Part shown: positions 42,411 through 51,703 of the stretch, piece after piece
Layout: every line of letters begins with the position of its first letter
Position numbering within the stretch: the stretch's first letter is position 1
Assembly: GCA_016720545.1 (NCBI GenBank)
Contig: JADKKK010000034.1
Location: 372,001 to 436,000, forward strand
Origin: Myxococcales bacterium
GTDB taxonomy: Bacteria; Myxococcota_A; Polyangia; Polyangiales; Polyangiaceae
Reading direction: 5' to 3'
DNA: 64,000 nt
Translations under genes and position numbers: made by a program
Notes under the pieces: generated by a model
Seen by the model: the letters and a program-made list of their open reading frames with translations, nothing else
Database searches by the model: none
What the model was told of the DNA's origin: nothing

Positions 42411-45284
42411 ATGCAACCCCCCGGACCCCAGGAGCGGCGCCGCGCGCGTCGACAGGTGACGTGCGTCCTGTACACGGCCCTCACGGCGCTCGGCGCCTCC
42501 GGGGCCAGCCCCGCGGCCGCCGAGGCAGCGGAGCCGCCCGGCATCGCTCCGTCGCCGAGCGCGACCGTGACCCTTCGCGGTCGCGTGACCAGCCGGGAAG
42601 ACCACACGCCGCTCCCCGGCGCCGAGGTGAGCGTAATCGCGGCGGGCGGCGACGGCCAACGGCTCGCGGTGGCGACCGACGAGGACGGCGCCTTCGCGCT
42701 CGCCCTGCCTCCCGGCGCCCACACGCTCCGGGTCGTGGCCGACCTCCACAAGCCCGCGCGGGTGCGCAACGTCCGCGTGCTCAGCGGCCGCGTCACCACG
42801 CTGAGCGTCGCGCTCGAGCCCGACGCGGACGCCATCGAGGACCTCGCCGCGGTGGAGTACGAGCCCGACCGGAACAGCGCCGCCGGCCAGGTGGCGCTTC
42901 GTCGAAACGCCGCGGGGGCGACCGACACCGTCGGCGCCCAGGACATCGCCCGGTCGCCCGATCGCTCCGCGGCAGACGCCGTGAAGCGCGTCGTCGGCGC
43001 GAGCGTGGTGGACGGTCGCACGATCGTCATCCGCGGCCTCGGCGATCGCTACACGAGCTCGCTCGTGGACGGCCTGCCGATGCCGTCCACCGACCCCGAT
43101 CGCACCGCGGTGCCGCTCGACATGTTCCCCTCACTCGTCCTGTCCGACCTGTCGATCAAGAAGACGTATACTCCCGATCTTCCAGGGCAATTTGCCGGCG
43201 GTATCCTCGACATCCGAATGCGGAGGGCGCCCGAGAGGTTCACGTTCCTCGCGTCACTCGGCGTCGGCCTCAACGGCGAGACCACCTTCGCGCGGCGACC
43301 GTCGTACGCGGGCGGCTCACTCGACTGGCTCGGCGTAGACGACGGCACACGGCGGCTGCCGGCGGGCCTCCCGCGGGAGCGCATCACGCGGCTGCGCCCG
43401 GACGGGACCGTCGACCCGAACCTGACCGACTACGGCCGCGCGCTGTCCTCCCCCATCGGCCTGACCGAGACGGTCTCGCTGCCGAGCGGCACCGGCAGCC
43501 TGCTCGTGGGCGACACGCGCAAGCTCGGCGGACATAGCCTCGGCTACATCGCGGCGCTCGGGTACTCCCGCCGATTCCAGCGCCGCACGGGCGAGCTCTT
43601 GCGCACCTACGGCCTCGACCCGTCGCGCCCCGGCGAGCTCGTCCGCCTGAACGACTACCGCGTGGACAGCGGCACCGACGCGGTCACCATCTCCAGCTAC
43701 GCCGGGCTCGAGTGGCGCCCCTCGCCCGCCCACACGCTGACGCTGAGCGGCCTGCTCTCGCGCAGCTCCGAGGCCGAGGCGCGGCGTATCACCGGCTTCA
43801 ACGACGAGCAGCAGGCCGACGTGCGCGACGAGCGGCAGCGCTTTCTCCAGCGGCAGCTCATGTACGGGCAGCTCCGCGGTGAGCACCGCATCGAGTCGCT
43901 CCGAAGGGCCGAGCTTGGCTGGAGCCTCGGCTACGGACGCGCGACCTCCGGCGAGCCCGACCTCCGCGAGTCGGTGTACGTAGCCGACGCCGCGCAGGGC
44001 CTCTCGTTCCGCGAGGGCACGCAGAGCGGCCAGCACTTCTTCGCGAACCAGGGGGAGACCACCCGCACCCTGGGGCTCACCTACAAGCAGCCCATCCGCG
44101 ACGGCGAGCGGCCGGTGCGGCTCGAGCTCGGAGGCCTCGCGTCGCTCCGGGGCCGCAGCTTCGAGGCGCGCCGATTCCGCTTCCTCCGCGCTCGCGACGC
44201 GCGCCCGGAGGTCTTCCGGAGGTCCCCGGCCGAGCTGTTCACGCCCGACAACGTGGGCACCGCCCTCGAGCTCGAGGAGTGGACGCGGCCCACCGACCTC
44301 TACGCCGCGCGGTACGACGTCGTGGGCGGCCACCTGATGGCCGACGTGGCGCTCCACGAGCGCGTACGCGTCGTGGTGGGGCAGCGGCTCGAGCGCGCGG
44401 TGCAGTCGATCGACTCCTTCGATCCGTTCGCGGCGGAGTCCACCGAGCGCGTGACGTCGCGCCTCGAGCGCGTGGACGCCCTCCCCTCGGCGAACCTCAC
44501 CTTGAAGACCTCGGAGCGCACGAACCTGCGACTCGCCGTCTCGCGCACGGTGTCGCGCCCCCAGCTGCGCGAGCTCGCGCCGTTCATCTTCAGCGACTTC
44601 TTCGGCGCTCGCGAGATCCTCGGCAATCCCGACCTCGATCGCGCGCGGATCGTCAATCTGGACGCGCGCGCCGAGCTCTTCCCCGGCGACGCCCAGGTGC
44701 TCTCGGCGTCGTTCTTCTACAAGAGCTTCACGGCGCCCATCGAGCCCATCATCTTGCCCACGAGCCGCGGCGTGCTGAGCTACGCGAACGCGCGCGGCGC
44801 GGTCAACGCGGGCGTGGAGCTCGAGGCGCGGCGGTCGCTCGGGTTCGTGCACAAGTCGCTCTCCGAGCTGTCATTTCTCGGGAACCTCACCCTCGTGCAC
44901 TCTCGCGTAGAGCTCTCGCCCTCGGCGGGCATCCAGACCTCGCAGTCGCGCGCACTCGCCGGGCAGTCACCCTACGTCGTGAATCTGGCGCTCGACTGGG
45001 AACACCCGGTCACAAGGACGCGCGCGCGGCTCCTCTACAACGTGTACGGGGCGCGGATATCCCAGGTAGGGCAGAACGGGCTCCCCGACGTCTTTGAGCA
45101 GCCCCGCCACCTGGTCGACGCGAGCGTGGGCCAAGGAGTCGGCGAGCACGTCGAGCTGAAGCTGACGCTCGAGAACCTCATGAACTCCCCGGTCCGCTTC
45201 AGCCAAGGCGAGTCGGGCGCGTTCCTCACGAGTCGATACCTGACGGGCACCAACGCGTGGCTGACTGCCAGTTACAAATACTGA
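42411..45284 (+). CDS. TonB-dependent outer-membrane receptor with N-terminal carboxypeptidase-regulatory-like domain
   Basis: The 957-residue receptor has a signal peptide (VLYTALTALGASGASPAAAEA), an immunoglobulin-like domain at about 50-130 (VTLRGRVTSREDHTPLPGAEVSV), and a plug domain at about 165-270 with RSADAVKRVVGASVVDGRTIVIRG, DRYTSSLVDGLPMPS and LPGQFAGGILDI. A 22-strand-type barrel ends in an aromatic C-terminus (TASYKY). Substrates of this class range from siderophores to oligosaccharides; the sequence alone does not tell. It belongs with the upstream TonB/ExbBDD motor and the downstream lipoprotein. Confidence 0.93.
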   Translation: MQPPGPQERRRARRQVTCVLYTALTALGASGASPAAAEAAEPPGIAPSPSATVTLRGRVTSREDHTPLPGAEVSVIAAGGDGQRLAVATDEDGAFALALPPGAHTLRVVADLHKPARVRNVRVLSGRVTTLSVALEPDADAIEDLAAVEYEPDRNSAAGQVALRRNAAGATDTVGAQDIARSPDRSAADAVKRVVGASVVDGRTIVIRGLGDRYTSSLVDGLPMPSTDPDRTAVPLDMFPSLVLSDLSIKKTYTPDLPGQFAGGILDIRMRRAPERFTFLASLGVGLNGETTFARRPSYAGGSLDWLGVDDGTRRLPAGLPRERITRLRPDGTVDPNLTDYGRALSSPIGLTETVSLPSGTGSLLVGDTRKLGGHSLGYIAALGYSRRFQRRTGELLRTYGLDPSRPGELVRLNDYRVDSGTDAVTISSYAGLEWRPSPAHTLTLSGLLSRSSEAEARRITGFNDEQQADVRDERQRFLQRQLMYGQLRGEHRIESLRRAELGWSLGYGRATSGEPDLRESVYVADAAQGLSFREGTQSGQHFFANQGETTRTLGLTYKQPIRDGERPVRLELGGLASLRGRSFEARRFRFLRARDARPEVFRRSPAELFTPDNVGTALELEEWTRPTDLYAARYDVVGGHLMADVALHERVRVVVGQRLERAVQSIDSFDPFAAESTERVTSRLERVDALPSANLTLKTSERTNLRLAVSRTVSRPQLRELAPFIFSDFFGAREILGNPDLDRARIVNLDARAELFPGDAQVLSASFFYKSFTAPIEPIILPTSRGVLSYANARGAVNAGVELEARRSLGFVHKSLSELSFLGNLTLVHSRVELSPSAGIQTSQSRALAGQSPYVVNLALDWEHPVTRTRARLLYNVYGARISQVGQNGLPDVFEQPRHLVDASVGQGVGEHVELKLTLENLMNSPVRFSQGESGAFLTSRYLTGTNAWLTASYKY

Positions 45285-45389
45285 ATGTCGCGGACAGTTC
45301 GTGAGAGCGAACGAAGACCGTCACCGAAGGTCGGCACATTCCTGCCCACGAACTCCACACCATCACCCGTGAAGAAGATAGGCAATCCC

Positions 45390-46829
45390 ATGAGCTCCCG
45401 CACGTTCCTCCGGACCTCCCTCTTTGGGCCCCTCGTCGGCCTCGCGCTCCCCCTCGCCGTTTGCTTCACCGCGTGCTCCGACGACGGCTCGCTCAGCGTC
45501 GACGCCAAGCGGACCGCCGCGACCTCCCCCACGGGCAACCCGCCCTCGAGCGGCGCCGCCGCACCGAAGGCGCTAGAAGTGCTGAAGGGCGACATCAAGA
45601 CGGCGATGAACCTGACCGCCGCCAAGGAGTACCTGCTCCAAGGCCTCGTGGTGGTGAAGACGGGCACGACCCTGACCATCGAGAAGGGCACGACGCTGAA
45701 GGGTGACGCGCGGAGCAAGGCCATCCTCCTCGTCGAGGCGGGCGCGAAGCTCATCGCGGAGGGCACGGAGGACGAGCCCATCGTCTTCACGAGCCAGGCC
45801 GCTCCGCAAGATCGCCGCGCCGGCGACTGGGGCGGGCTCGTGCTGCTCGGCAACGCGCCCGTGAACATGCCGGGCGGCAAGGGGAACGTCGAGGGGATCC
45901 TCACCACGGTGCAGGGCACGCAGTTCGGCGGCACCGATCCTGACGACTCGAGCGGCGTGCTTCGCTATGTCCGGGTCGAGTACGCGGGTGTCGTCCTCGC
46001 GCAGGACAACGAGGTAAACGGCGTCACGTTCGCGGGCGTGGGGCGGGGCACGAGGGTCGACCACGTTCAGGTGCGGCAGGCGCTCGACGACTGCTTCGAG
46101 TTCTTCGGCGGCACCGTCGACGCAAAGTACCTCGCCTGCCAGGGCAACGAGGACGACGGCTTCGACTGGGACAACGGGTACTCGGGGCGCCTCCAGTTTC
46201 TCGTGCTGCAGCAGTCGCCGGGCCACGTGGGCGAGGACAACGGCATCGAAGGCGACAACGACGCCCAGGGCTCGGCCAACCTGCCGCTCTCGAGCCCCAC
46301 GATCTTCAACGCCTCTCTGTTCGGCAAGAACGCGGACGTCGACAACGCCCAGTACGGGCTGCTCCTGCGGCGGAACACTCGGGCGACCCTACGCAACGTC
46401 CTGGTGAGCGGGTTCGAGGCCTCGCTCGACGTGCGCGACGTGTCGACGCACGCCGGCGTGACCGAGGGGGCGCTCACCCTCACGAACAGCCTCTTCTGGA
46501 ACGCCAGGAACACTGCGGTGCTCGACAACATCGCCTACCCGGAGAAGGGCGCCACTCCTCCCAACAAGGACAACGACGGCGCGCTCTCCGAGGTCGACTG
46601 GGTGAAGGCGACCGCGCACAAGAATCTCTTCAGCGTCGACCCCAAGACCGACCGCGCGTTCGACCTCGAGAAGCCCGTCTTCGGACCCGCGAGCCCGCTC
46701 GTGGAGACCGCCGCGACGCCACCCAAAGACGGCTTCTTCGACCCGTCGGCCGCTTACGTGGGAGCCTTCAAGGACCAGAGCGACGACTGGGCGACGCGGG
46801 GTCGCTGGGCGGTCTGGTCGTCGAGGTAG
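45390..46829 (+). CDS. Beta-helix-type surface lipoprotein paired with the TonB receptor
   Basis: The 479-residue product has a lipobox FTAC (Cys29). The mature protein has parallel beta-helix-like repeats: LVVVKTGTTLTIEKGTTL, ILLVEAGAKLIAEGTEDEPIVFTS, GDWGGLVLLGNAPVNMPGG, RYVRVEYAGV, DDCFEFFGGTVDAKYLACQGNEDDGFDWDNGYSG (a motif rich in Asp and Trp) and DNGIEGDND. From general knowledge, proteins with this pattern often lie next to TonB-dependent receptors of the carboxypeptidase-regulatory type; their substrate is not established. It starts at the ATG at 45390, 105 bp after the receptor. It probably helps capture substrate at the cell surface. Confidence 0.8.
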   Translation: MSSRTFLRTSLFGPLVGLALPLAVCFTACSDDGSLSVDAKRTAATSPTGNPPSSGAAAPKALEVLKGDIKTAMNLTAAKEYLLQGLVVVKTGTTLTIEKGTTLKGDARSKAILLVEAGAKLIAEGTEDEPIVFTSQAAPQDRRAGDWGGLVLLGNAPVNMPGGKGNVEGILTTVQGTQFGGTDPDDSSGVLRYVRVEYAGVVLAQDNEVNGVTFAGVGRGTRVDHVQVRQALDDCFEFFGGTVDAKYLACQGNEDDGFDWDNGYSGRLQFLVLQQSPGHVGEDNGIEGDNDAQGSANLPLSSPTIFNASLFGKNADVDNAQYGLLLRRNTRATLRNVLVSGFEASLDVRDVSTHAGVTEGALTLTNSLFWNARNTAVLDNIAYPEKGATPPNKDNDGALSEVDWVKATAHKNLFSVDPKTDRAFDLEKPVFGPASPLVETAATPPKDGFFDPSAAYVGAFKDQSDDWATRGRWAVWSSR

Positions 46830-46883
46830 CTCGCGCGCGGTGGTGGCGCGCCGGGCGGTCGTGATTCACGGCCCCGGTCGTGC

Positions 46884-46895
46884 TACGTCCGCTGC
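46884..46895 (+). promoter_or_regulatory. Leaderless-type -10 hexamer for the polysaccharide operon
   Basis: TACGTC at 46884-46889 lies 6 bases before the GTG at 46896, in a TGCTACG context also seen near 62722. Positional inference. Confidence 0.4.
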
Positions 46896-47825
46896 GTGCC
46901 GCGCGCCTACCTCACGGTCACCATCGACACGGAGTGCGACAAGGGCCCAGGGTGGCGCGTCGAAAAGCCCGCGGCGTTCGCCGGCGTCACCGACGGCGTC
47001 GCGCGGCGCCTCGAGCCGCTCTTCCAGAGCTTCGGCGCGAGGGGCACCTACCTCGTGTCGGGCGAGGTCCTGGAGGACCCCGCTTCGGTCGAGGTGTTGC
47101 TCGCGGCGAAGGCCGACCTCGGCGCCCACCTGCACGGCGAGACCGTGGCGCCCGACGCGTATCTTCCGGATATTACGTCACAATTTCAACGCGATCTCCC
47201 CGAGCCTGTAGAGCGCGCCAAGCTCACGTCGCTGACGGCGGGCTTCTCCGCGGCGTTCGGCCGCCCGCCCCTCGCGTTCCGCGCCGGGCGGTTCGGCGTG
47301 GGTCGCCACACGCTGCGCATTCTCTCCGAGCTCGGCTACGCGGTGGAGTCGAGCGTGACGCCGCACATGGACTGGGCCTCGAGCGGGGCGCCCGGGCTCG
47401 CGTTCCCCGACGCGCCGACGCAGCCGTACCACCCCGCGTGGGAGGAGCCGGGCCGCGTCGGCGAGTGCCCGCTCTGGGAGGTGCCGATCACCATCCGGCG
47501 GCGGTGGGCGAACGCCTTGCCGGTGCTCGGGAGGCACCTCGAGCCCCGCTGGCTTCGGCCCACGCACATGTCGGGTCGGGCGCTCGTGGGGCTCGCCGAA
47601 GACGAGCTCCGCGACGCCGCGAAGAGGCCTGGGCCGCGGCTCCCGCCGGTGCTCACGTGCATGTTCCACAACGTGGAGATCGTGCCCGGCAAGAGCCCGT
47701 ACGCCACCTCCGAGGGCGCCGCTCGACGCATCCTCGGCAACCTCGCAGAGCTGCTCGCGTTCGCGCAGCGCGAGGAGATCCGTGTCGTCGGCCTCTCGGA
47801 TCTCCCCGAGGTGCTCGCGCCGTGA
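46896..47825 (+). CDS. Polysaccharide deacetylase-like protein
   Basis: The 309-residue protein looks like a NodB-homology carbohydrate deacetylase. The N-terminal strand TVTIDTECDKGPGW carries the catalytic/metal Asp and a Glu, and LGAHLHGETVAPD supplies the His-xxx-His-like metal ligands. PPLAFRAGRFGVG is the third motif, and MFHNVEIVPGKSP is near the C-terminus. No signal peptide, so it acts in the cytoplasm or on a lipid-linked intermediate. Starts at GTG; its TGA overlaps the GTG of the flippase gene. First gene of a three-gene surface-polysaccharide operon. Confidence 0.82.
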   Translation: MPRAYLTVTIDTECDKGPGWRVEKPAAFAGVTDGVARRLEPLFQSFGARGTYLVSGEVLEDPASVEVLLAAKADLGAHLHGETVAPDAYLPDITSQFQRDLPEPVERAKLTSLTAGFSAAFGRPPLAFRAGRFGVGRHTLRILSELGYAVESSVTPHMDWASSGAPGLAFPDAPTQPYHPAWEEPGRVGECPLWEVPITIRRRWANALPVLGRHLEPRWLRPTHMSGRALVGLAEDELRDAAKRPGPRLPPVLTCMFHNVEIVPGKSPYATSEGAARRILGNLAELLAFAQREEIRVVGLSDLPEVLAP

Positions 47826-49219
47826 GCGACACGCCGCCGCCGAGCGCGACGACCGAGGGGCCAGCAGCCGATGCAGCCGAGCCGAGGGCGACGACCGCGG
47901 CGATCGCGACCGCGTCGCCGCACAAGAAGAGCCTGGCGCGCACCTCGCTCCTCCTCTTGCCCGCGCAGATCGTGTTTCGCGGCGGCGAGGCGGTGTTCCC
48001 CTGGCTCCTCTCGACGTGGTTCGGGAGATCCCACGCGACCGACGTGTACACGTTCGCGTGGGCGATCTTCACCTTCGCCGGCTCGCTCGTGTTCTCCGCG
48101 TACCAGGACTCCGCGCTCGTGCCGATGCTCGCCGAGATCCGCGAGCGGCACCCCGAGCAGCTCCCGCGCTTCCGCGGGGCGCTCCTCGCGCACACGGTCG
48201 TCTATGGAAGCGGGCTCGCCTTGCTCGTGGCGGTCGTCGCGGCCGCGTACTTCACGGTCATCTACTCGGGGCACGACCGGGCGATGGCCGAGCTCATGGT
48301 GCCGGCGTTCCTCGTGTACCTGTTGGCTTTGTCGCTGAAGACGTTCTTCGGCGCGCAGCTGAACGCCGAGCACCGCTATTTCGCGCTGCCCATCGCGAGC
48401 GCGTGCGGCACGGCGGTGGCGGTGGGCTCGCTCGCATTCTTGCGGTCCTCGGGCCCGGTGGTCATTCCGTACGCGCAGCTCGCGGGCGAGCTCGTCACGC
48501 TCACGCTGCTCGGCTCCTTCGCGCGCGGGCTCGGCTTCGAGTGGACGCTCACTCGGCCTCCCGCGCTCGTGCGAGCCGGTCGACTCATCGCCTCCGAGGT
48601 GTTCGGCGCGGCGGTGACGCGCGTCAACCCCTCCGTCGACCAGCTCTTCGCGGGGCTCGTGGGCGTGGCGGGCGGCGGGACGCTGCTCCGGCTCACGGGC
48701 GACGTCGGATCGCTTCCGACCTCCATTCTCCAAGCGGCGATGCTCTCGGTGCTGCTCTCGCACCTCTCGGACGACGCCGCGCGCAGGCACTACGCGTCGT
48801 TCCGCGCGAAGACCTGGGGCGCGCTGCGCGTGACGCTCGCGTCGCTCGCGGCGTCGTGCCTCGCGCTCCATTTCGCCCGGCGCCCGCTCCTCGAGCTCGT
48901 GTTCCTCCATGGCGCGATGGACGCGGGCGGCGTGACCACCCTGGGCGACGTGCTCCCCTACTACCTGCTCGGGGTGCCCGCGTTCGGCGCGCTGCTCGTC
49001 CTCGTGCGGGCGCACGTGGCCGCGCAGAACAGCCGCATCATGGTAAAGATCGGCGTCCTGAACGCGGCGCTCAATTTCCTCGGCAACGCCGTCCTCGGCA
49101 AGCTCTACGGCCTCGCCGGGCTCGCCCTCTCCACGAGCCTCGTGCACGCGGTGGTCGCTGCGCTGCTGTACGTCTTGCTGCGCAAGCACCTCCAGGAGAT
49201 CGAGGCGGACCACCCATGA
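47822..49219 (+). CDS. MurJ-like lipid flippase (MOP superfamily)
   Basis: The 465-residue integral membrane protein has an N-terminal polar tail of about 35 residues and about 12-14 membrane segments. RTSLLLLPAQIVFRGGEAVFPWLLSTWFG and FAWAIFTFAGSLVFSAYQDSALVPML fit the MviN/MurJ and Wzx group. It probably flips a lipid-linked oligosaccharide. Because it sits between a deacetylase and a glycosyltransferase, a role in surface polysaccharide export is more likely than peptidoglycan synthesis. GTG start overlaps the gene before; its end overlaps the next gene by four bases. Confidence 0.8.
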   Translation: MSDTPPPSATTEGPAADAAEPRATTAAIATASPHKKSLARTSLLLLPAQIVFRGGEAVFPWLLSTWFGRSHATDVYTFAWAIFTFAGSLVFSAYQDSALVPMLAEIRERHPEQLPRFRGALLAHTVVYGSGLALLVAVVAAAYFTVIYSGHDRAMAELMVPAFLVYLLALSLKTFFGAQLNAEHRYFALPIASACGTAVAVGSLAFLRSSGPVVIPYAQLAGELVTLTLLGSFARGLGFEWTLTRPPALVRAGRLIASEVFGAAVTRVNPSVDQLFAGLVGVAGGGTLLRLTGDVGSLPTSILQAAMLSVLLSHLSDDAARRHYASFRAKTWGALRVTLASLAASCLALHFARRPLLELVFLHGAMDAGGVTTLGDVLPYYLLGVPAFGALLVLVRAHVAAQNSRIMVKIGVLNAALNFLGNAVLGKLYGLAGLALSTSLVHAVVAALLYVLLRKHLQEIEADHP

Positions 49220-50343
49220 GCCGCGAGCTCCGCGTGGTGCACGTGGTCTGCGCCGGCGAGGTCGGCGGCGCCGAGCGCATGCTCATCGACCTCGTGGGGT
49301 CGCCCGCCGAGCGGCACCATGTAGCCCTGTTCTCGCCGAGCGCGACGCTGCGCGCGTTCCTGCGTGAGCACGGGGTCCTCGTGACCGATCGCGGACCGGT
49401 GACCGAGGGCGTGACCGCCACCCTCGCGCGTGCTGTCGGGCGCTCCGACGTCGCGTGGCTCGGCGCGCTGCTCGCGCGCGACCGGGCCGACGTGGTCCAT
49501 CTGCACACCTTCGGCTCGCAGGTGCTGGGCACGCGCGCGGCGCTCGCGGCGCGGCCACGCCGCGCGATCGTGCGCACCGAGCACTCCACACGCGTCTTCG
49601 ACGACCCGAGCTGCTGGCCGTTCGCGCGCTGGTCGCTGCCACGCGCCGACGTGTCGTGCGCCGTGAGCCACGCCGTCCGAGCCGAAGCGCAGAGGCGGGA
49701 TCCGCAGCGCGCGGCGCGCATGCGCGTCGTGCCCAACGGCGTCGACCTCGGCGCGTTCTCACCGCTGCCTACGCGCCCAGGGCTGCGCGAGGTCGGCTCG
49801 CCCCGCGCCGCCGTCGTGGGCAGGCTCGAGCCGCGCAAGGGCGTCGACATCGTGCTCCACGCGCTCGCTCGCGTGCCCGATCTCGACCTCGACGTGTGCG
49901 GCGACGGCCCGGACGCGCCGGCCCTCCGCGCGCTCGCGCGACGGCTCGGCCTCCTCGGCCGCGTGCGCTTCCTGGGCCAGGTGGCCGACGTGCCGTCGGC
50001 GCTGCGCGACGTGGACGTGGTGGTCTCCGGCGCCCGAAAAGAGGGCCTGGGCCTCGCGCTGCTCGAGGCGATGGCGGTAGGGCGCGTCGTCGTGGCGACG
50101 GCGGTGGGGGGCGTGCCCGAGTTCCTGGTCGATGGGCGCACGGGGTTCCTCGCGCCATCCGAAGACCCGACCGCCCTCGCCGGCGCGCTCCGCAAGGCGC
50201 TCGCGCAGACGACCGAGGCGCGCGACGCCCTCGTGGCGCGGGCGCGAACGTGTGTGGTCGACACCTACTCGCGCGACGCGATGCGCGCGGGCTACTCGCG
50301 CGCCTACCGCGACGCCTTGGCGCGCTCGCACGCCTCCAAGTAG
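49216..50343 (+). CDS. GT4-family glycosyltransferase
   Basis: The 375-residue cytoplasmic GT-B fold enzyme has the N-terminal VVHVVCAGEVGGAERMLIDLV, the hinge-region VVPNGVDLGAFSPL, and the GT4 donor-binding region AVVGRLEPRKGVDIVLHALARV and VSGARKEGLGLALLEAMAVGRVVVATAVGGVPE with the EX7E pattern (E-G-L-G-L-A-L-L-E). It should add a sugar to the polysaccharide lipid intermediate. The sugar is unknown. Its 3' end overlaps the convergent lipoprotein gene by 40 bases. Confidence 0.9.
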   Translation: MSRELRVVHVVCAGEVGGAERMLIDLVGSPAERHHVALFSPSATLRAFLREHGVLVTDRGPVTEGVTATLARAVGRSDVAWLGALLARDRADVVHLHTFGSQVLGTRAALAARPRRAIVRTEHSTRVFDDPSCWPFARWSLPRADVSCAVSHAVRAEAQRRDPQRAARMRVVPNGVDLGAFSPLPTRPGLREVGSPRAAVVGRLEPRKGVDIVLHALARVPDLDLDVCGDGPDAPALRALARRLGLLGRVRFLGQVADVPSALRDVDVVVSGARKEGLGLALLEAMAVGRVVVATAVGGVPEFLVDGRTGFLAPSEDPTALAGALRKALAQTTEARDALVARARTCVVDTYSRDAMRAGYSRAYRDALARSHASK

Positions 50344-50987
50344 CGGCTCTGCTCGACGCACGAGGAGAGGTCCTCTCCGCATTGCGCGCGCTTCGTGCAA
50401 CCGCTCGCGCGACGCGAGGTTTCTTCGGCCGCGCCGGTCTCGGCGGAGCAGGCCCGCTGGGGGGCCTTGCTCCCCGCGACGCACTCCGCGAGCCGTCGCG
50501 AGGCGCGGCTCGCGGCGACGTGAAGCCGTGAGCACGCGTGATCGCGGCACGTGGGAGCTGGGGCGCTCCTCGGCCACTTGGGGGCCGCACGGAGGCACTC
50601 CGCGTAAGCGCCCCGGCGCGACGCGGACAGCCGATTCCAAGTGAGGGAGCAGCGGAGCGCCGGCGGCGTGACCTCGTCGCACGACCACCAAGAGAAGCGG
50701 GCGCACTCAGGCACGTCGACGTGGTCGATGGTGTCTCCGTCGAAGCCGAGGGAATCCTCCGCCGCCTTCGGGTCCGGGGCGCCGCTCGCGCCGGCGTCCT
50801 CTGGCGCCGAGGGGGCGGCCGGCGCAGCGAGCGGCTCTGCGGCGGTGGGGCGACTCGACGCGTCCGGCGGGAGAGGAGCGCTCGAGGCGGGCGCGAGGCC
50901 CTCGCTCGGCCGGACGACAGCCGGCGCGCAGGCAGCGAGCACCGCCACGAGCGACAGGAACCTGGTGCGATCGACCGCGAGGCTCAT
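50304..50987 (-). CDS. Cys-rich lipoprotein
   Basis: The 227-residue protein has a lipobox VLAAC at Cys20, then an Ala/Pro/Ser linker to about residue 75 and a domain with ten or more Cys (ECARFSWWSCDE, RCSLTW, ECLRAAP, CRDHACSRL, ECVAG, RACSAET, GCTKRAQCGEDLSSC, EACERA). The ATG at 50987 overlaps the TGA of the kinase-like gene. The last 13 codons lie inside the 3' end of the convergent glycosyltransferase gene. No family recognised. Confidence 0.75.
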   Translation of the reverse strand: MSLAVDRTRFLSLVAVLAACAPAVVRPSEGLAPASSAPLPPDASSRPTAAEPLAAPAAPSAPEDAGASGAPDPKAAEDSLGFDGDTIDHVDVPECARFSWWSCDEVTPPALRCSLTWNRLSASRRGAYAECLRAAPKWPRSAPAPTCRDHACSRLHVAASRASRRLAECVAGSKAPQRACSAETGAAEETSRRASGCTKRAQCGEDLSSCVEQSRYLEACERAKASR

Positions 50988-51703
50988 GGACTCTCCGAAC
51001 TGCGGGGGCGCCGGGCGCGGCGGGGCGGCGCGCTCCGTACCGTCGCGGTGAGCTCGCCCACCTCAAGGTTCGGCCCGAGGGGCAGCGACACGGTCACGCA
51101 GGAGCGCCCCTCTTTGCATGCATACCGCACGGTTCCACGGTGCGCGCGAACGAGGCGGGTCACGAGCCACAGACCCACGCCGAAGCCCTGCACACGCGCG
51201 CGACGCTCCTCGCGTACGAAGCGCTCCGGCGGCCGTCGGGGGCCGGCCCAGGACCCGACGTTGTCGATCGTGAGGCGCGCCCGCCCGCGGGTGGCGCGCA
51301 GCCTGACGCCCACGGGCTCGCCGCCCGCGTACTTCATGGCGTTGCTGAGCAGCTCACCGAGCACCGTGTGGAGGTACCCGACGTCGTACCGACCGCGGAG
51401 CGCGCCGGCCCGCCCGAGCTCCACGTCGGCGCCGCGGCGCCCGGCGAGCTCCGGCGCGAGCACGCGCGCCACGAGCTCCACGAGGTCGATCTCCTCGAGC
51501 CTCAATGCGACCGGCTCACGCGGCGCGGCGATCAACCGGAGCTCCCGCGCGAAGCCCGCGAGCCCGGCGACGCCGTCTCGCAGCGCGGCCTCCGGGGCGC
51601 CGTTCAGCGCGAGGGTCAGCCGCTCCAGGCGCGCGGCCGCTCTCGCGAACAGCGCGTCGGACGCGCGCAGCCTTGCGCGCATGCGGGCCACCTCCGAGGT
51701 CAC
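50984..51703 (-). CDS. Histidine-kinase-like ATPase lacking the phospho-acceptor His
   Basis: The 239-residue protein has an HATPase_c domain at about 95-210 with an N-box variant (LGELLSNAMKYAGG), a degenerate G1 region (TIDNVGSWAG), and a good G2 box (QGFGVGLWLVTRLVRAHRG). The preceding helical region (RLTLALNGAPEAALRDGVAGLAGFARELR) looks like a dimerisation domain, but no His is at the usual acceptor position. It may bind ATP without autophosphorylation, or serve as an anti-sigma-like or partner-switching kinase. The GTG at 51703 overlaps the TGA of the MFS gene; no response regulator is nearby. Confidence 0.75.
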   Translation of the reverse strand: MTSEVARMRARLRASDALFARAAARLERLTLALNGAPEAALRDGVAGLAGFARELRLIAAPREPVALRLEEIDLVELVARVLAPELAGRRGADVELGRAGALRGRYDVGYLHTVLGELLSNAMKYAGGEPVGVRLRATRGRARLTIDNVGSWAGPRRPPERFVREERRARVQGFGVGLWLVTRLVRAHRGTVRYACKEGRSCVTVSLPLGPNLEVGELTATVRSAPPRRARRPRSSESP

